Origin: Colwellia sp.
GTDB lineage: Bacteria; Pseudomonadota; Gammaproteobacteria; Enterobacterales; Alteromonadaceae
Assembly (NCBI GenBank): GCA_022969215.1
Contig: JALJPA010000020.1
Span: 1-34,892 of the forward strand
DNA: 34,892 bases
Direction of reading: 5' to 3'
In this document: positions 8,070 through 18,021 of the stretch, one piece after another
Layout of the letters: each line of letters starts with the position of its first letter
Position numbering within the stretch: position 1 is the first letter of the stretch
Made by a program: the position numbers and the translations under genes
The notes under the pieces: generated by a model
What the model was told of the DNA's origin: nothing
The model's input: the letters and a program-made list of their open reading frames with translations, nothing else
The model's database searches: none

Positions 8070-10283
8070 TTAATGCATGGTGCGATGTACATCGCCTTCA
8101 AGGCTTTCTAAGTCACTTAACATTATCTTGGCGTTACTAACGTCATAGCCATAAAAATCATTTAAAAGAAATTGACTACCTTTTTCTATATTATTTATCG
8201 GCACGGCATTTAAATAAATACTGTCGCTTTCATCGCTACCATAATACAAAGTATTGGCGTCTATTTTTACGTGGAAAAAACCAGTGGGTAGGGTTACTTG
8301 AGTTTTAGTAAATTCACCTTGGTTACTGACTGAATCATCAGTAAATGTTAGTGAATTGGTACGATATAAAATATTACTTTGTTGTTCAATTAAATAGTTA
8401 TATTGCGGATGTTGGCTATCTGTCAGTCCATAAGCCCACTTACCTTTGAGCTGTTGTACTTTATTATTAAACAAATTGACGACCATTAATTCAGGTATAC
8501 CATTATTAACGGTAGTAATTGCCACACCATTTTTTGTCAGCCAATTAAGTGAGATAATAGGGTGCTCGCTGGTAAAAATTAGGTTTTCTTGTTTGAGAGT
8601 TGTTAACGGATTCACCTCATTTAAAGCGCTTATAGGCAAAAGATAAACCTCATTATCTACATTTAATAATACACTTTGGTCATCGGCTGACACAGTCATA
8701 TAGCTTAACCAATAAGACTGAGAAAAATTAGTCACTATTTCGGCTTGATTGGCGTCATAATGCCCCAAATATAATTGTCTACGGCCACTTCGTTTTGAAA
8801 TAAACAAATACTGTGAGCTGTGATGAAATAACGCAGGGTTAATATCGTCAACCGTTGAGTTATCAATGTCGCTAATTTGTTTTGGTGGTACTAACCAACG
8901 GTTACTATAATTTTTCTGCTCGGTACTGAACAATATATTTTTGCCATCAGGAAATAATGACATGTGTGGCGATAAATATTCAGAGATACTGACAACCGTA
9001 GTAGCGTTGCTACCATTTAAGTCGCTTTTAATAATTTGATGGGCAGGCGGCGGCGCATAATAATAGACTTGTTCAGAGTCATGATGCCAAATAGCTTCAG
9101 AAACAGGGTAATCAAACTTAAAACCCTCTGTTATTTCGTTATTAAGTAAATTTAATACCAGTAGTTGGGTTTTGAAGTCGCCCTTAGTACTCATGATTAA
9201 TAGTTTATTGCCATCTGGGGAAATATCAATACTGTGGTGCCCCCAGCCTACAGGCTCAACTTGTGTTACAAAGCTATGTTTTTTAGTGGCTACGTTAAAG
9301 GCATATATTTGGTTTGGCCAAAGGTTTCTCGGCTGTGCAGCGTAATAAATCATATTTTTACTGATATGATAATCAATATCCTTTATCCGTTTATCACTGC
9401 AATCAAACAACTTTTCAGCTTGTTGCCATTGCATTGTTTTATTAGTTTGCCTTAGCTGTTTCTTATTATTTATTTGTCTAAGAGTAGCTTGATAAACACC
9501 ACAACTGTCTTGCTTTTTATCAAGGTAAAACAAATGGGTAGTATCACTACTTACCCCGGTAACTGCCCCTGGAACTACGGCGATAATTTTACTAATGTTG
9601 GTTTCAGCTATATTTACTTGCTTAGTTTTTGCCGTATGAATGTTTTTTATCCACAGTTGATAACTTGTATTTTCTGAATCCTTTTTTAACTTCTTTTTTA
9701 AATAATAAAGGTGGTTATTATCGGGATGCATACGTGCTGACTCTTCTGCGCCATGTGCACGGGTTAACTCCATGGTATAACGATTTGTATTGTCTTTATT
9801 ATCCTTACTACTAAATACTTGCCATAAAAACAAGCTACAAAGCAGTAATAACAGGGCGATTATTACTTTGCTGTACCCCTTATTTGGTAAGTTTTTTTTG
9901 AGGCTATTTTTGCGGTTATTAGTATCACTTATGCCATCAGTTATGATCTGGCCTTTTTCAGCCAAATTTAAGCTTTCAAGCAAGTTCACTTCACATATCA
10001 GTCGATAACCTCGTTTAGGCACCGTTTGAATATAACGAGGATTTTTAGGTTCGTCAGCCAGCACTTTACGCAAGTTGGCAACCAGTTTATTGATGGCATT
10101 ATCGGTAACCAGTGAACCTGCCCATAAATTATCTAAAATATCTTGCCGAGAAATAATTGTATTTGGCTGATTAACAAACATTAATAACAGTTCAAATAAC
10201 TTAGGCTCTATCGCAACGTCTTTGTCTTGAAATATTAGCCGTGCTTGTTTGTCATCAAGAGTAAACTCACCAAATTGCATCAT
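8070..10283 (-). CDS. CadC-like membrane regulator with TolB/PD40 sensor domain
   Basis: A 737-residue one-component membrane regulator. Residues 1-97 are an OmpR/CadC-type winged helix (FGEFTLD..., IISRQDILDNLW, DNAINKLVANLRKVL, YIQTVPKRGYRL). A linker precedes one membrane helix at about 139-156 (KVIIALLLLLCSLFLWQVF). The remainder is periplasmic and contains TolB/PD40-type beta-propeller repeats (DISPDGNKLLIMS, LFPDGKNILFS). Such proteins bind DNA from the inner membrane and sense a periplasmic signal. It is divergent from a secreted esterase gene across a 251-bp intergenic region, the likely target. A paralogous regulator/esterase pair occurs at 12418-15825. The signal is unknown. Confidence 0.85.
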   Translation of the reverse strand: MMQFGEFTLDDKQARLIFQDKDVAIEPKLFELLLMFVNQPNTIISRQDILDNLWAGSLVTDNAINKLVANLRKVLADEPKNPRYIQTVPKRGYRLICEVNLLESLNLAEKGQIITDGISDTNNRKNSLKKNLPNKGYSKVIIALLLLLCSLFLWQVFSSKDNKDNTNRYTMELTRAHGAEESARMHPDNNHLYYLKKKLKKDSENTSYQLWIKNIHTAKTKQVNIAETNISKIIAVVPGAVTGVSSDTTHLFYLDKKQDSCGVYQATLRQINNKKQLRQTNKTMQWQQAEKLFDCSDKRIKDIDYHISKNMIYYAAQPRNLWPNQIYAFNVATKKHSFVTQVEPVGWGHHSIDISPDGNKLLIMSTKGDFKTQLLVLNLLNNEITEGFKFDYPVSEAIWHHDSEQVYYYAPPPAHQIIKSDLNGSNATTVVSISEYLSPHMSLFPDGKNILFSTEQKNYSNRWLVPPKQISDIDNSTVDDINPALFHHSSQYLFISKRSGRRQLYLGHYDANQAEIVTNFSQSYWLSYMTVSADDQSVLLNVDNEVYLLPISALNEVNPLTTLKQENLIFTSEHPIISLNWLTKNGVAITTVNNGIPELMVVNLFNNKVQQLKGKWAYGLTDSQHPQYNYLIEQQSNILYRTNSLTFTDDSVSNQGEFTKTQVTLPTGFFHVKIDANTLYYGSDESDSIYLNAVPINNIEKGSQFLLNDFYGYDVSNAKIMLSDLESLEGDVHRTMH

Positions 10284-10534
10284 AACGAATTGTTTTCTCT
10301 TGAAATAAAAATAGCACTAACGATAAATCAGTTTATCACGCAACTAATCAGATACAAAAGCCAGTTAAATGAATAAACCGGCGGTTCGTTCAAAAAAAAC
10401 ACTAAAGCGACCACATTCACCTTTTAATCACCTTTTTTCCTACATTCGTCATTACATTAGCGCTAAAAAATATAACAGTAACTCAATACCAATAACCAAA
10501 AACAAAAAACAAAACCAACTTAAAGGATTACTTT

Positions 10535-11785
10535 ATGTTTAAACATCTAATAACAATTTTTATCATTACTCTGCTTACTAATATCAGTACTGCCTATGCC
10601 AATGTGCGGGGAGAGTCGAAGGTTGACCGCCTGTCATCTAAAATATTAACTGAGGAACGTGAGTTAATAGTACACCTGCCAAATAACTATCAGCAAAATA
10701 CAGCGCTAAATTATCCCGTTCTTTATTTATTAGATGGTCAAAGAAATTTCGCTCATGCCGCTGGTACCTTAGACTTGCTAATTCAATCTCATATGGCGCA
10801 AGAAATGATTATTATTGCCATTAAAAATACCCATCGTACGAGAGATTTAACGCCAACGTATGATGAAAGTTATAACGAATGGGGTATTTCTGGTGGTGCT
10901 GATAACTTTCTAGATTTTATCGAACAAGAGCTGATCCCCTATGTGGATACAAATTATCGTACCAACAACTTTAAAATATTGTCGGGTCATTCTCTTGGCG
11001 GGTTATTGGTTGTTTATGCCTTGCAAACAAGACCACAGCTGTTTCAAGCTCACTTTGCCTTCAGCCCAAGCTTATGGTGGCATGAACAAGTGATATTTAA
11101 AGAAGCTGAACATTTTTTTGCTAATAAAGCTGAGTTGAATAACTATTTATATCTAAATTTGGGCAATGAAAGTGGCGATATGTTAAGTGCTTTTGAGCGA
11201 TACAACAAGTTGCTGAAAATACATACACCTAAAGGCTTTAGTTATAATTCAGACATAGATGAACAAGAGAACCATGGCACTAGTGCGCTTATAGGGCAAA
11301 CCCTCGCATACCGATATTTACACGCATCATTGCAATGCCCTAAAGAGGTCATTGCCCAAGGTTTGCCTGTTATTGAGCAATTCTTCAAAATGCAGTCTGA
11401 AAAATATGGCTACCAAATAAAGCCGAGTTTCACTGCAATTAATCACGCTGGCTATATAGCTTTAGAGAATAAAGACATTGCTAAGGCAATAAAAATATTT
11501 GAAGGCAATGTAAAAAACTATTCATATAAAGCCGATGGTTATGACAGTTTAGCCGATGGACTTGTAGCAGACGGTCAACTTAATAAGGCACTACAAATGA
11601 GGAATATAACCATTACAAAAAGCTTGAGCGAAAATATTGAAAACAATTCTTATAAAACTCGTCGAACCAATTTATTAGCCTTAATTAAGGAAACAAATGC
11701 AAAGACCTCGGGACTGTGTTTGAGGAAAAATATACCCATAGTGTTGAACAATAAATGCAATGTAATTCCCTTGCCATCAACTTAA
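10535..11785 (+). CDS. Secreted esterase (PF00756 esterase D-like) with C-terminal extension
   Basis: A 416-residue protein with a Sec signal peptide (about 1-22, cleavage near AYA|N). The alpha/beta-hydrolase domain covers about 30-265: PVLYLLDGQ, nucleophile elbow GHSLGG with Ser153, SPSLWW oxyanion-side segment, and catalytic His247 in ENHGTS. This is the esterase D/IroE-like family, which includes siderophore esterases and carbohydrate esterases. Residues about 300-370 look helical and TPR-like (NHAGYIALENKDIAKAIKIF). AAAGGA at 10522-10527 supports the start. It is divergent from the CadC-like regulator at 8070-10283, which I infer controls it. Substrate not predictable from sequence. Confidence 0.85.
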   Translation: MFKHLITIFIITLLTNISTAYANVRGESKVDRLSSKILTEERELIVHLPNNYQQNTALNYPVLYLLDGQRNFAHAAGTLDLLIQSHMAQEMIIIAIKNTHRTRDLTPTYDESYNEWGISGGADNFLDFIEQELIPYVDTNYRTNNFKILSGHSLGGLLVVYALQTRPQLFQAHFAFSPSLWWHEQVIFKEAEHFFANKAELNNYLYLNLGNESGDMLSAFERYNKLLKIHTPKGFSYNSDIDEQENHGTSALIGQTLAYRYLHASLQCPKEVIAQGLPVIEQFFKMQSEKYGYQIKPSFTAINHAGYIALENKDIAKAIKIFEGNVKNYSYKADGYDSLADGLVADGQLNKALQMRNITITKSLSENIENNSYKTRRTNLLALIKETNAKTSGLCLRKNIPIVLNNKCNVIPLPST

Positions 11786-11877
11786 ATAAACTGGGCAAGT
11801 TAGAGATTGTAAAGCCTGTTGCTAGCACAGTGATCGTTAGATGTAGTGAGTTCTATTAAAAGTAATGACCGATATTG

Positions 11878-12060
11878 CTCAAAGTTAACGTTCAATAATC
11901 GAATATGAGTGACAGCTTTGAGCATAAACCTGCCGTTACGGACGTAAGCTCTAATGTCCGCCAAGCTAACAGTTTTATCGGGTTTGTATGCGCATAACTA
12001 TTATTCTTAAAGCTTGGGTTTGTTAAGGGGTAATAGCAGCGATAGAACTAAATACTCTTT
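11878..12060. repeat. Diverged intergenic repeat block, copy 1
   Basis: Shares ordered blocks with 18936-19142: CAAAGTTAACGT, TTACGGACGTAAG followed by TCTAATGTC, and GGGGTAATAGCAG. A 9-bp inverted pair TGCTCAAAG/CTTTGAGCA lies near 11877-11930. Each copy directly precedes an attachment-like repeat (R1 or R2). The stretch from 11786 to 11877 holds nothing recognisable. Confidence 0.6.
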
Positions 12061-12203
12061 GCGGCACTAGTATAAAAAATACTCGCAATTATTTACTCCA
12101 TAAAGGGTGACCATAGTTAGGGAGTATCCAAACATCTAATCATTAAGGCTTAAGATGATATCTGAAACCGATAGGCTATATCCGCTTTTATTCGGCTAGG
12201 TGA
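12061..12203 (+). repeat. R1: right-type attachment-like repeat, recombinase 5' remnant
   Basis: Aligns almost end to end with R3 (31637-31778), beginning at CGGCA and TATAAAAAA and ending at CGGCTAGGTGA. The block ATGATATCTGAAACCGATAGG from 12155 matches the recombinase start at 19241 with a one-base insertion that shifts the frame. The shifted frame would read IGYIRFYSAR and stop. No recombinase sequence follows. From 12204 to 12417 nothing is recognisable. Confidence 0.75.
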
Positions 12204-12417
12204 GTGCTAAAACGGCAGTAAGCAGCTATTAAATTCGATCTGTTTTAGCTGGGGTAGAAAATCTAATATAGACCGATTCAATAGGGTGCGATTTAGGTAT
12301 ACTCATCGCAGACCGGCTTAATCTGTGCTTTGTCTGTAAACGGACCTTAGTCAATACAAATTACATGAGTCAAATATACAAGAATCAGTCACCAGTATCT
12401 AAATCACTTTAGTTTTT

Positions 12418-14667
12418 TCAATTCCTTAACGTGAGTTCAGCCACTTCTTTTTTAGCGGTAATACGTAGTGTCAGTAGAATGTCAGACTGATTAATATCGG
12501 TTAATGAATCAACGTTGTTAGGTATATTACCTAAGGTCTCAAATCTATCCTCGTTAAGATCATAAGACCACAATTGAAATTCCTCATTAATGCCATAAAT
12601 GACATTGTTTTTTATTATGAAGCGTTTGTCGCTTCCTTGGCTTGCTAGTGATTCAATCAGTTGGTCTTCGGCGGGACCTGGCTGCCAAAAACGGTCCAAT
12701 TGATCGGTGTAAATTAATCGACCATCTTCACTTTTTAGCGCCCAGTTTACTTTCTTGTCGGTTATTACCCTAAACGCTGAGTTATGCAGATTGAACTCGC
12801 CAAACTTTAAAACTCCTTTGATACGTACAAGTAATAAAGCGGTATTGTCTTCACTATCCCAATGAAAAAGTTGTTCAATACGGTGGTCGAATGGAAATGA
12901 TTTTTGGCTTGAATCTAGGCTCGCCTGAGTGAGCCTATTATTAACATTGACCAAAATACTTTGTCCATCAGCGGCCCAATTCATACCATTAATAGAAGAA
13001 TCCATCGTGAAATTGGAGAGTTGCTGTGCGCCGTTGCCATCAGTTATCCAAATTTGATTATCGCCAAAGCGAGTTGACTTAAAAGCGATTAACTCACCCT
13101 TAGGTTGGTAAATGGCGTTGTCTTCTTCCAGTGTTGAGCGTTCCAGTATTGTCGGGACAGGATTTGACGGGGCAGGGTTTGAGTCACTGTTATTTGCCCT
13201 AGTTAGCGATTGGTTCGCTTGAGTCTGGGTTAATTGTGCTTTGGCTGATTGTGACTTAGTTATTTGTGATAGGGACATCGTCGCGATATCACTATCCCAA
13301 TTTCCCTTAATCACCAGCGCTCGTTTACCGTCTGGATGAAATATCGGCGAACCCATTGGTTCATCAAGTGGCAGACTAATATTGGTTATCTTGCCATCAT
13401 AAGAGAGGGTAAAGAGTTGTCTGCCAGTGCTAAAAATAAGCAGTTCACTTTTTGGCGTGAAGTTTGGATAGATATTTCTAAAGTTTGCTATTTCTGGCGG
13501 GTATTCAATCTGATGACTGGATAAAACCTGGCCATCTGGTTTTAGTATTTCAATGTAGTGCTGGCCATCATTGTGAATACTGGTTAACGCGATAAGATCG
13601 TCGGTGACGGAATAGTCATAGTCAACGAAGTTACCGTCTTCCAGTTCGTATATGACCGTACTTTTGTTGTCCGCTATCGAATAGCTGGTTAACTTCCAAC
13701 GATTAGAAAACTCCTGCAATAAAGCGATATTATTATTATTGAGCCATGTAGCCTTGGCTATTCTTGAGTTTTTACACTCCATTAGTAAATTTGGAGATCG
13801 AGGTGCTGCAAGTGCTTTTTCAAAATCCAAGGTCATTAGTTTATAACAATCCTTCTGAGTCATTGGTTTGTTGCAGTTTTCAGTTTTAATAAATACCAGT
13901 TTCTTGCCGTCTTTTGAGAAACTGTGGCTACCATAGCGACCCATGTTTTTAGTGAGTTGGGTTTCTTTTTGTGTTTTGATATTTTTTGCCCAGATATTGC
14001 TACTAGTACAGAGCTCTTGTGAATAGCGGTTAAAAACTATGTATTCACCGTCAGGCGAATAAATACCCGAATGTTCTTTGTTGTCAGTGGCTGTTAATGA
14101 ACGCAACTCGCCAAAGGATAATTTTAATGATTGCGTTGGTGTTAGGTAGCTAAAACCGATAATAGCCAAAATAACAATACCAACAACAGCAATGATCTGT
14201 TTAAAAAAAGACCTTGGAGGCTGAGCTTTATCAGTTGCATCAGTTTCGGTACTAACATTGGTCTTGCTGACTTCATTTTCTGGTGAACTATCAGCTATTG
14301 CTAGGTCTCTTCCTGTTTCTGCTACTGTTTCTGGTTTAGCTTGTGTTTCATCATGCCATTTAACATCACACTCCAGGCTATATCCCTGTTTAGCATGGGT
14401 CTTAATATAGGATTGCTGGCTAGTGTCTTGACCCAATACTTTTCTTAATTGGGCGATACTTCTTTGTAATGTATTAGGCGTAACAATCGTGTCGGGCCAC
14501 ACTTTAGCAAACAATTCATCGTAGCTAACCACTCGGCCCTGATTTTCAGCCAGATAGGTTAAAACAGCTAAAGCTTTAGGAGCAATAGTTTGTGATTGCT
14601 CTTTTTGAGTGACTTGATTCCTAGATAAATCAACAAAGAAATCACCGACCCAATATTGTACTGCCAT
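12418..14667 (-). CDS. CadC-like membrane regulator with TolB/PD40 sensor domain (paralogue)
   Basis: A 749-residue relative of the regulator at 8070-10283 with the same plan. The winged helix spans about 3-102 (YWVGDFFVDLSRNQVT, VVSYDELFAKVWPDTIV, TLQRSIAQLRKVLG, YIKTHAKQGYSLEC). A Glu/Thr-rich linker follows, then a membrane helix at about 157-174 (IIAVVGIVILAIIGFSYL). The periplasmic part has PD40 repeats (GIYSPDGEYIVFNRY, SFSKDGKKLVFIK, IFHPDGKRALVI). It is divergent from the esterase at 14959, and the run of cargo genes to 18873 is probably under its control. Its start is ATG with little choice nearby. Signal unknown. Confidence 0.85.
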   Translation of the reverse strand: MAVQYWVGDFFVDLSRNQVTQKEQSQTIAPKALAVLTYLAENQGRVVSYDELFAKVWPDTIVTPNTLQRSIAQLRKVLGQDTSQQSYIKTHAKQGYSLECDVKWHDETQAKPETVAETGRDLAIADSSPENEVSKTNVSTETDATDKAQPPRSFFKQIIAVVGIVILAIIGFSYLTPTQSLKLSFGELRSLTATDNKEHSGIYSPDGEYIVFNRYSQELCTSSNIWAKNIKTQKETQLTKNMGRYGSHSFSKDGKKLVFIKTENCNKPMTQKDCYKLMTLDFEKALAAPRSPNLLMECKNSRIAKATWLNNNNIALLQEFSNRWKLTSYSIADNKSTVIYELEDGNFVDYDYSVTDDLIALTSIHNDGQHYIEILKPDGQVLSSHQIEYPPEIANFRNIYPNFTPKSELLIFSTGRQLFTLSYDGKITNISLPLDEPMGSPIFHPDGKRALVIKGNWDSDIATMSLSQITKSQSAKAQLTQTQANQSLTRANNSDSNPAPSNPVPTILERSTLEEDNAIYQPKGELIAFKSTRFGDNQIWITDGNGAQQLSNFTMDSSINGMNWAADGQSILVNVNNRLTQASLDSSQKSFPFDHRIEQLFHWDSEDNTALLLVRIKGVLKFGEFNLHNSAFRVITDKKVNWALKSEDGRLIYTDQLDRFWQPGPAEDQLIESLASQGSDKRFIIKNNVIYGINEEFQLWSYDLNEDRFETLGNIPNNVDSLTDINQSDILLTLRITAKKEVAELTLRN

Positions 14668-14958
14668 ATAAACGCTTACCAGAATGAAAGTTGTTACTCA
14701 AAAGTGAGTCTACACGAGAAGGCTTATCCTAGCATAAACCAAAATCGCAGTTAACATACTTTGTATCTATTTGATTATAAAGGTAAATTATAAAGTCAGG
14801 GAGAAGTCAGCGAAAATTCAGTAGCACGTCAGGTATTTTAGTTTCAAATCATTTAAATTCAGCTCATGCCAAGGTTGTAAAGAACAACCTTTTGAAAAAC
14901 CGTTATTTTAAAGAACGAATTTTAAATGCAACAGAGTAAAAAATAAGTGGATAAATTA

Positions 14959-15825
14959 ATGAATATGAAGAAGAGTTTAATTTTAGTTTTTTTGTTTTCT
15001 CTGCCTTTAATAGGCGCCGAGGCTAGTGAGAAAAATTCATATGAGATATCTGGAACACAGCTATTACCTATTCAGGATACTCAATCTGATAGGCAATACG
15101 AACTTTATATAAAATTACCTGAAAACTATGGGAAAAATAGCGATAAAAAATATCCTGTCATTTATTTTACCGATGCAGAGTGGCATATCGAATTATTATC
15201 CGCTGCCACGGCATACCAGATGGAAGAGGTTATTTTGGTTGGAATTTCCTGGCAAAAACACATCAAAGAAGATTCAAAAAAAGAAATAAAGGCACATGTC
15301 AGTAGGTTTCGAGATTATACAATAAGTAAGTCAAGCAACCCAGTTCGTCAAGCTAAATATCAATATGGGCAGGCTAGTAATCATCTGACCTTTATTCGCA
15401 ACGATGTCTTTAAGTTTATAGAAAGCAACTACCGAACCGACCCGAAAAATCGCACTTATTTCGGCTTTTCCCTTGGCGGCTTATTTGGTGCTTACATCTT
15501 AATGGCACAACCCGATACCTTTAAAAACTACATATTAGGTAGTCCTTCACTTTGGCGAGATATCCCCTTACTTTTTTCTCTTGAAAATACAGCATTAAAA
15601 AGTAAAACGTTAGAGACCAACCTGTTCATTTCCTATGGCGAATTGGAGCAGAAATTGGGTATGCAAGTCGAAGAATTTATTACCCAACTAAAAAATAAAA
15701 AATATGAAGCATTATCATCAATAAAGCATGTAGTGATTAAATCTTCTGGCCATAGCGACTCGTTTCCTATGGTTGGCGTGCGTAGTGTCAAATGGTTATC
15801 AAGCTTAGTAAAAGAGGAAGAATAA
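14959..15825 (+). CDS. Secreted esterase, PF00756 family
   Basis: About 288 residues from the ATG at 14959 (a GTG at 14947 gives four more but precedes a poorer signal sequence). A Sec signal peptide (MKKSLILVFLFSLPLIGAEA) is followed by a single alpha/beta-hydrolase domain: YPVIYFTDAEWH, nucleophile elbow GFSLGG (Ser about 171), GSPSLW and a late catalytic His in SSGHSDSFP. It lacks the C-terminal extension of its island paralogue at 10535. It begins an apparent operon, ending 3 bp before the next gene. Divergence from the CadC-like regulator repeats the arrangement at 8070-11785. Likely a periplasmic or exported carboxylesterase; substrate unknown. Confidence 0.85.
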   Translation: MNMKKSLILVFLFSLPLIGAEASEKNSYEISGTQLLPIQDTQSDRQYELYIKLPENYGKNSDKKYPVIYFTDAEWHIELLSAATAYQMEEVILVGISWQKHIKEDSKKEIKAHVSRFRDYTISKSSNPVRQAKYQYGQASNHLTFIRNDVFKFIESNYRTDPKNRTYFGFSLGGLFGAYILMAQPDTFKNYILGSPSLWRDIPLLFSLENTALKSKTLETNLFISYGELEQKLGMQVEEFITQLKNKKYEALSSIKHVVIKSSGHSDSFPMVGVRSVKWLSSLVKEEE

Positions 15826-15828
15826 ACA

Positions 15829-16719
15829 ATGAACCGTAACACTATTTTTATTGCTCTGCTGCTTTCTGTGTTAACGATGAGTAGCAAAAGTTATAGTCAA
15901 AATGAATTTCCAATTCTAAAAGGTCCTTATATGGGGCAAAAACCTCCAGGCATGGTGGCAGAGCCGTTTGCACCGAGCATCATATCGACAAAAGGCTGGG
16001 AGGTTGAGGGCGTTTTTGCCCCCGGCATGAAAGAATTTTACTTCACCCTAGACCGCAGCGAATACACAAGTTCCACTGATAAAAAATTCCGCCCAACCGT
16101 TATCGGCTACCGCCAGGAAAACAATATCTGGAGCAAGTATCTGGAATTCCCGCGGAGAGGTGAAACCTCGTTCTCGCCTGATGGCAAGCGCATGCATATG
16201 GCAAAAGGCTATAAAGATCGTATTGGCGATGGTTGGTCAGAACGCAAAAGTCTTGGGCCGATGTTTGATCGTAAAGACTGGGGCATTATGCGCCTGACGG
16301 CGTCCGCTCAGGGCACCTATGTTTTTGACAATTATATAAGCAGCAAAATGCGTATTTCAATGTTTAAAAATGGCAAGCGCCAGGCGCCAAAGTATCTCAA
16401 CAAAGATATAAACTCAGGTAAATGGACTGCTCACCCTTTTATCGCTCCCGACGAGAGCTACCTAATTTGGGATAGCGAACGGGAAGGCGGCTATGGGGAA
16501 ACTGATCTTTATATTAGTTACCGACAAAAGGATGGTTCATGGGGGCCTGCGATAAGCATGGGTGATATGATTAATTCTGATAAAGACGACTTTTACGCAA
16601 GTGTCACCCCTGACGGCAAGTACATACTTTTCAACAGAACCATGGATGGAAAGAGCGAAAATATCGATATCTACTGGGTGGACGCAAAAATTATTGAGAC
16701 CCTCAGGCCCAAGCCATAA
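15829..16719 (+). CDS. Periplasmic PD40/TolB-like repeat protein A
   Basis: A 296-residue protein with a Sec signal peptide (cleavage near SYS|Q, about residue 23). It contains several PD40-type beta-propeller motifs: SFSPDGKRMHMAKG, PFIAPDESYLIWDSE and SVTPDGKYILFNR. The opening after the signal (PILKGPYMGQKPPGMVAEPF) is nearly repeated in the protein at 18022, so the two are paralogues. GAGGAA overlapping the end of the esterase gene is its ribosome site, so it is co-translated with the esterase. Function unknown; proteins of this sort often sit beside hydrolases and may bind their product or partner. Confidence 0.75.
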   Translation: MNRNTIFIALLLSVLTMSSKSYSQNEFPILKGPYMGQKPPGMVAEPFAPSIISTKGWEVEGVFAPGMKEFYFTLDRSEYTSSTDKKFRPTVIGYRQENNIWSKYLEFPRRGETSFSPDGKRMHMAKGYKDRIGDGWSERKSLGPMFDRKDWGIMRLTASAQGTYVFDNYISSKMRISMFKNGKRQAPKYLNKDINSGKWTAHPFIAPDESYLIWDSEREGGYGETDLYISYRQKDGSWGPAISMGDMINSDKDDFYASVTPDGKYILFNRTMDGKSENIDIYWVDAKIIETLRPKP

Positions 16720-16802
16720 AACAAGGACATTAACGCAGATGTAAAGGGTGCGAATCCATATCGATTTAAGAATAAAAAATAAACAAAAAAAAGGGAGTAC
16801 CT

Positions 16803-18011
16803 ATGGAAATCAACTTAAAATTCAAAAGTTTAATCGCCGTCACTCTATTAAGCTGTTTTAGCAGCATTGCTACAGTGAGTGCTGTAGAAAGCACCGACAG
16901 GAATAATAGCCTAGCGCCAGAGGTCACAGCCGACGAGGCTAAACTCTCATTCTGGGATATGCCTTTTCTCAAAAAATCCTATATTGATTCAAGCCCAACC
17001 GATAGAAAAGACGGTCTTGCAGTTGGCGTATTAGGCGTTGATGGTGGTAATAAAGACAATATTGTCAAGTTGGCTCAAGAAATCGCTGACAGTAAGCACG
17101 GTAACTACGACAGCCTGCTCATTGTTCATAAGGGCAAACTCCTTTTTGAATCTTACTATCAGCGTGCTCGTATCAATCTGGCACACGGCCAAGCGTCAGC
17201 CGTTAAAGCCTACACCAGCTTGGCACTGGGCCGCGCTATCCAGATGGGCTATCTGACCATGGCCGATTTGGACAAACCTCTGGTTAGTTTTCTGAAAGAC
17301 TTAGACCCTACAAAATTTGTTGAGGGCGCAGAAAAAATCACACTCCATAAGGCATTGACCATGCACGGGGGGCTTAGCGTCAGTAGCGATAAATGGGAAG
17401 AACTTCAGAAAAATCCCGCAGCGTTAAAAGGTCAAGGCTTCGTTCAAGCCCTTCTTGAGCATAGCGCGCCTATCACCGCAGAGTCTCAGATCTATAAATA
17501 TGGTAATTTCAATCCACCGTTGGTGATGCAAGTCATCGAGGCAGTCGTGCCGGGCACGGCCAAAGACTTTATTAAACGTGAACTTCTCGACAAAATGGGC
17601 ATCAGAAATTATAGCTGGCAGACTAGCGTTAGTGGTCTACCGGAAGCTGGTTGGCGCGTGAAATTTACCTCTCGTGATATGCTCAAGTGGGGCAGTGTGA
17701 TCATCAACAAAGGCAAGTGGCAGGGTGAACAGCTTATTCCAGCAGATTATCTGGCTAAGGCGACTAGTGGGCTTGTTAAGCCTACTCAAGATTGGATGCC
17801 AGAAACCTATCGCTATGGCTATTTTTGGTATCAAGCAACTATAACCGCCGGTGATAAGAGCTATGATGCCAAATTTGCATGGGGTGGTGGTGGACAACGG
17901 ATAATTGCGGTTGCAGAGCTTGATTTAATTGTTGTGATCACTGGCGTTGATGAGGAAGATACAATAATGACTCAGGTTTCAAAAACCATCATACCTGCGT
18001 TTGTTAATTAA
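16803..18011 (+). CDS. Serine hydrolase, class C beta-lactamase/PBP4-like fold (PF00144)
   Basis: A 402-residue exported protein: signal peptide about 1-27 (ending VSA|V). Catalytic motifs of the family are present: SxxK as SAVK (Ser132, Lys135), YxN as YGN (Tyr233, Asn235) and a late GGGGQRI box near residue 360 in place of the KTG triad. Most members with this form are esterases or peptidases rather than antibiotic-degrading enzymes, so I do not call resistance. AAGGGAG precedes the start. It lies between the two PD40 paralogues and overlaps no gene; the following gene begins 10 bp later. Probably a periplasmic or outer-membrane-associated hydrolase working with the esterase. Confidence 0.85.
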   Translation: MEINLKFKSLIAVTLLSCFSSIATVSAVESTDRNNSLAPEVTADEAKLSFWDMPFLKKSYIDSSPTDRKDGLAVGVLGVDGGNKDNIVKLAQEIADSKHGNYDSLLIVHKGKLLFESYYQRARINLAHGQASAVKAYTSLALGRAIQMGYLTMADLDKPLVSFLKDLDPTKFVEGAEKITLHKALTMHGGLSVSSDKWEELQKNPAALKGQGFVQALLEHSAPITAESQIYKYGNFNPPLVMQVIEAVVPGTAKDFIKRELLDKMGIRNYSWQTSVSGLPEAGWRVKFTSRDMLKWGSVIINKGKWQGEQLIPADYLAKATSGLVKPTQDWMPETYRYGYFWYQATITAGDKSYDAKFAWGGGGQRIIAVAELDLIVVITGVDEEDTIMTQVSKTIIPAFVN

Positions 18012-18021
18012 GGGAAAAGTC

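Noticed and set aside
16803-18011. Antibiotic-resistance beta-lactamase
   Set aside because: The family is broad, the KTG triad is replaced by a GGGGQ box, and the context is an esterase operon, so a resistance role is not supported.
18001-18021. TTG start for the second PD40 protein
   Set aside because: It would add seven residues before a normal signal peptide and overlap the preceding gene; ATG 18022 has a clear AAGGGAA site.
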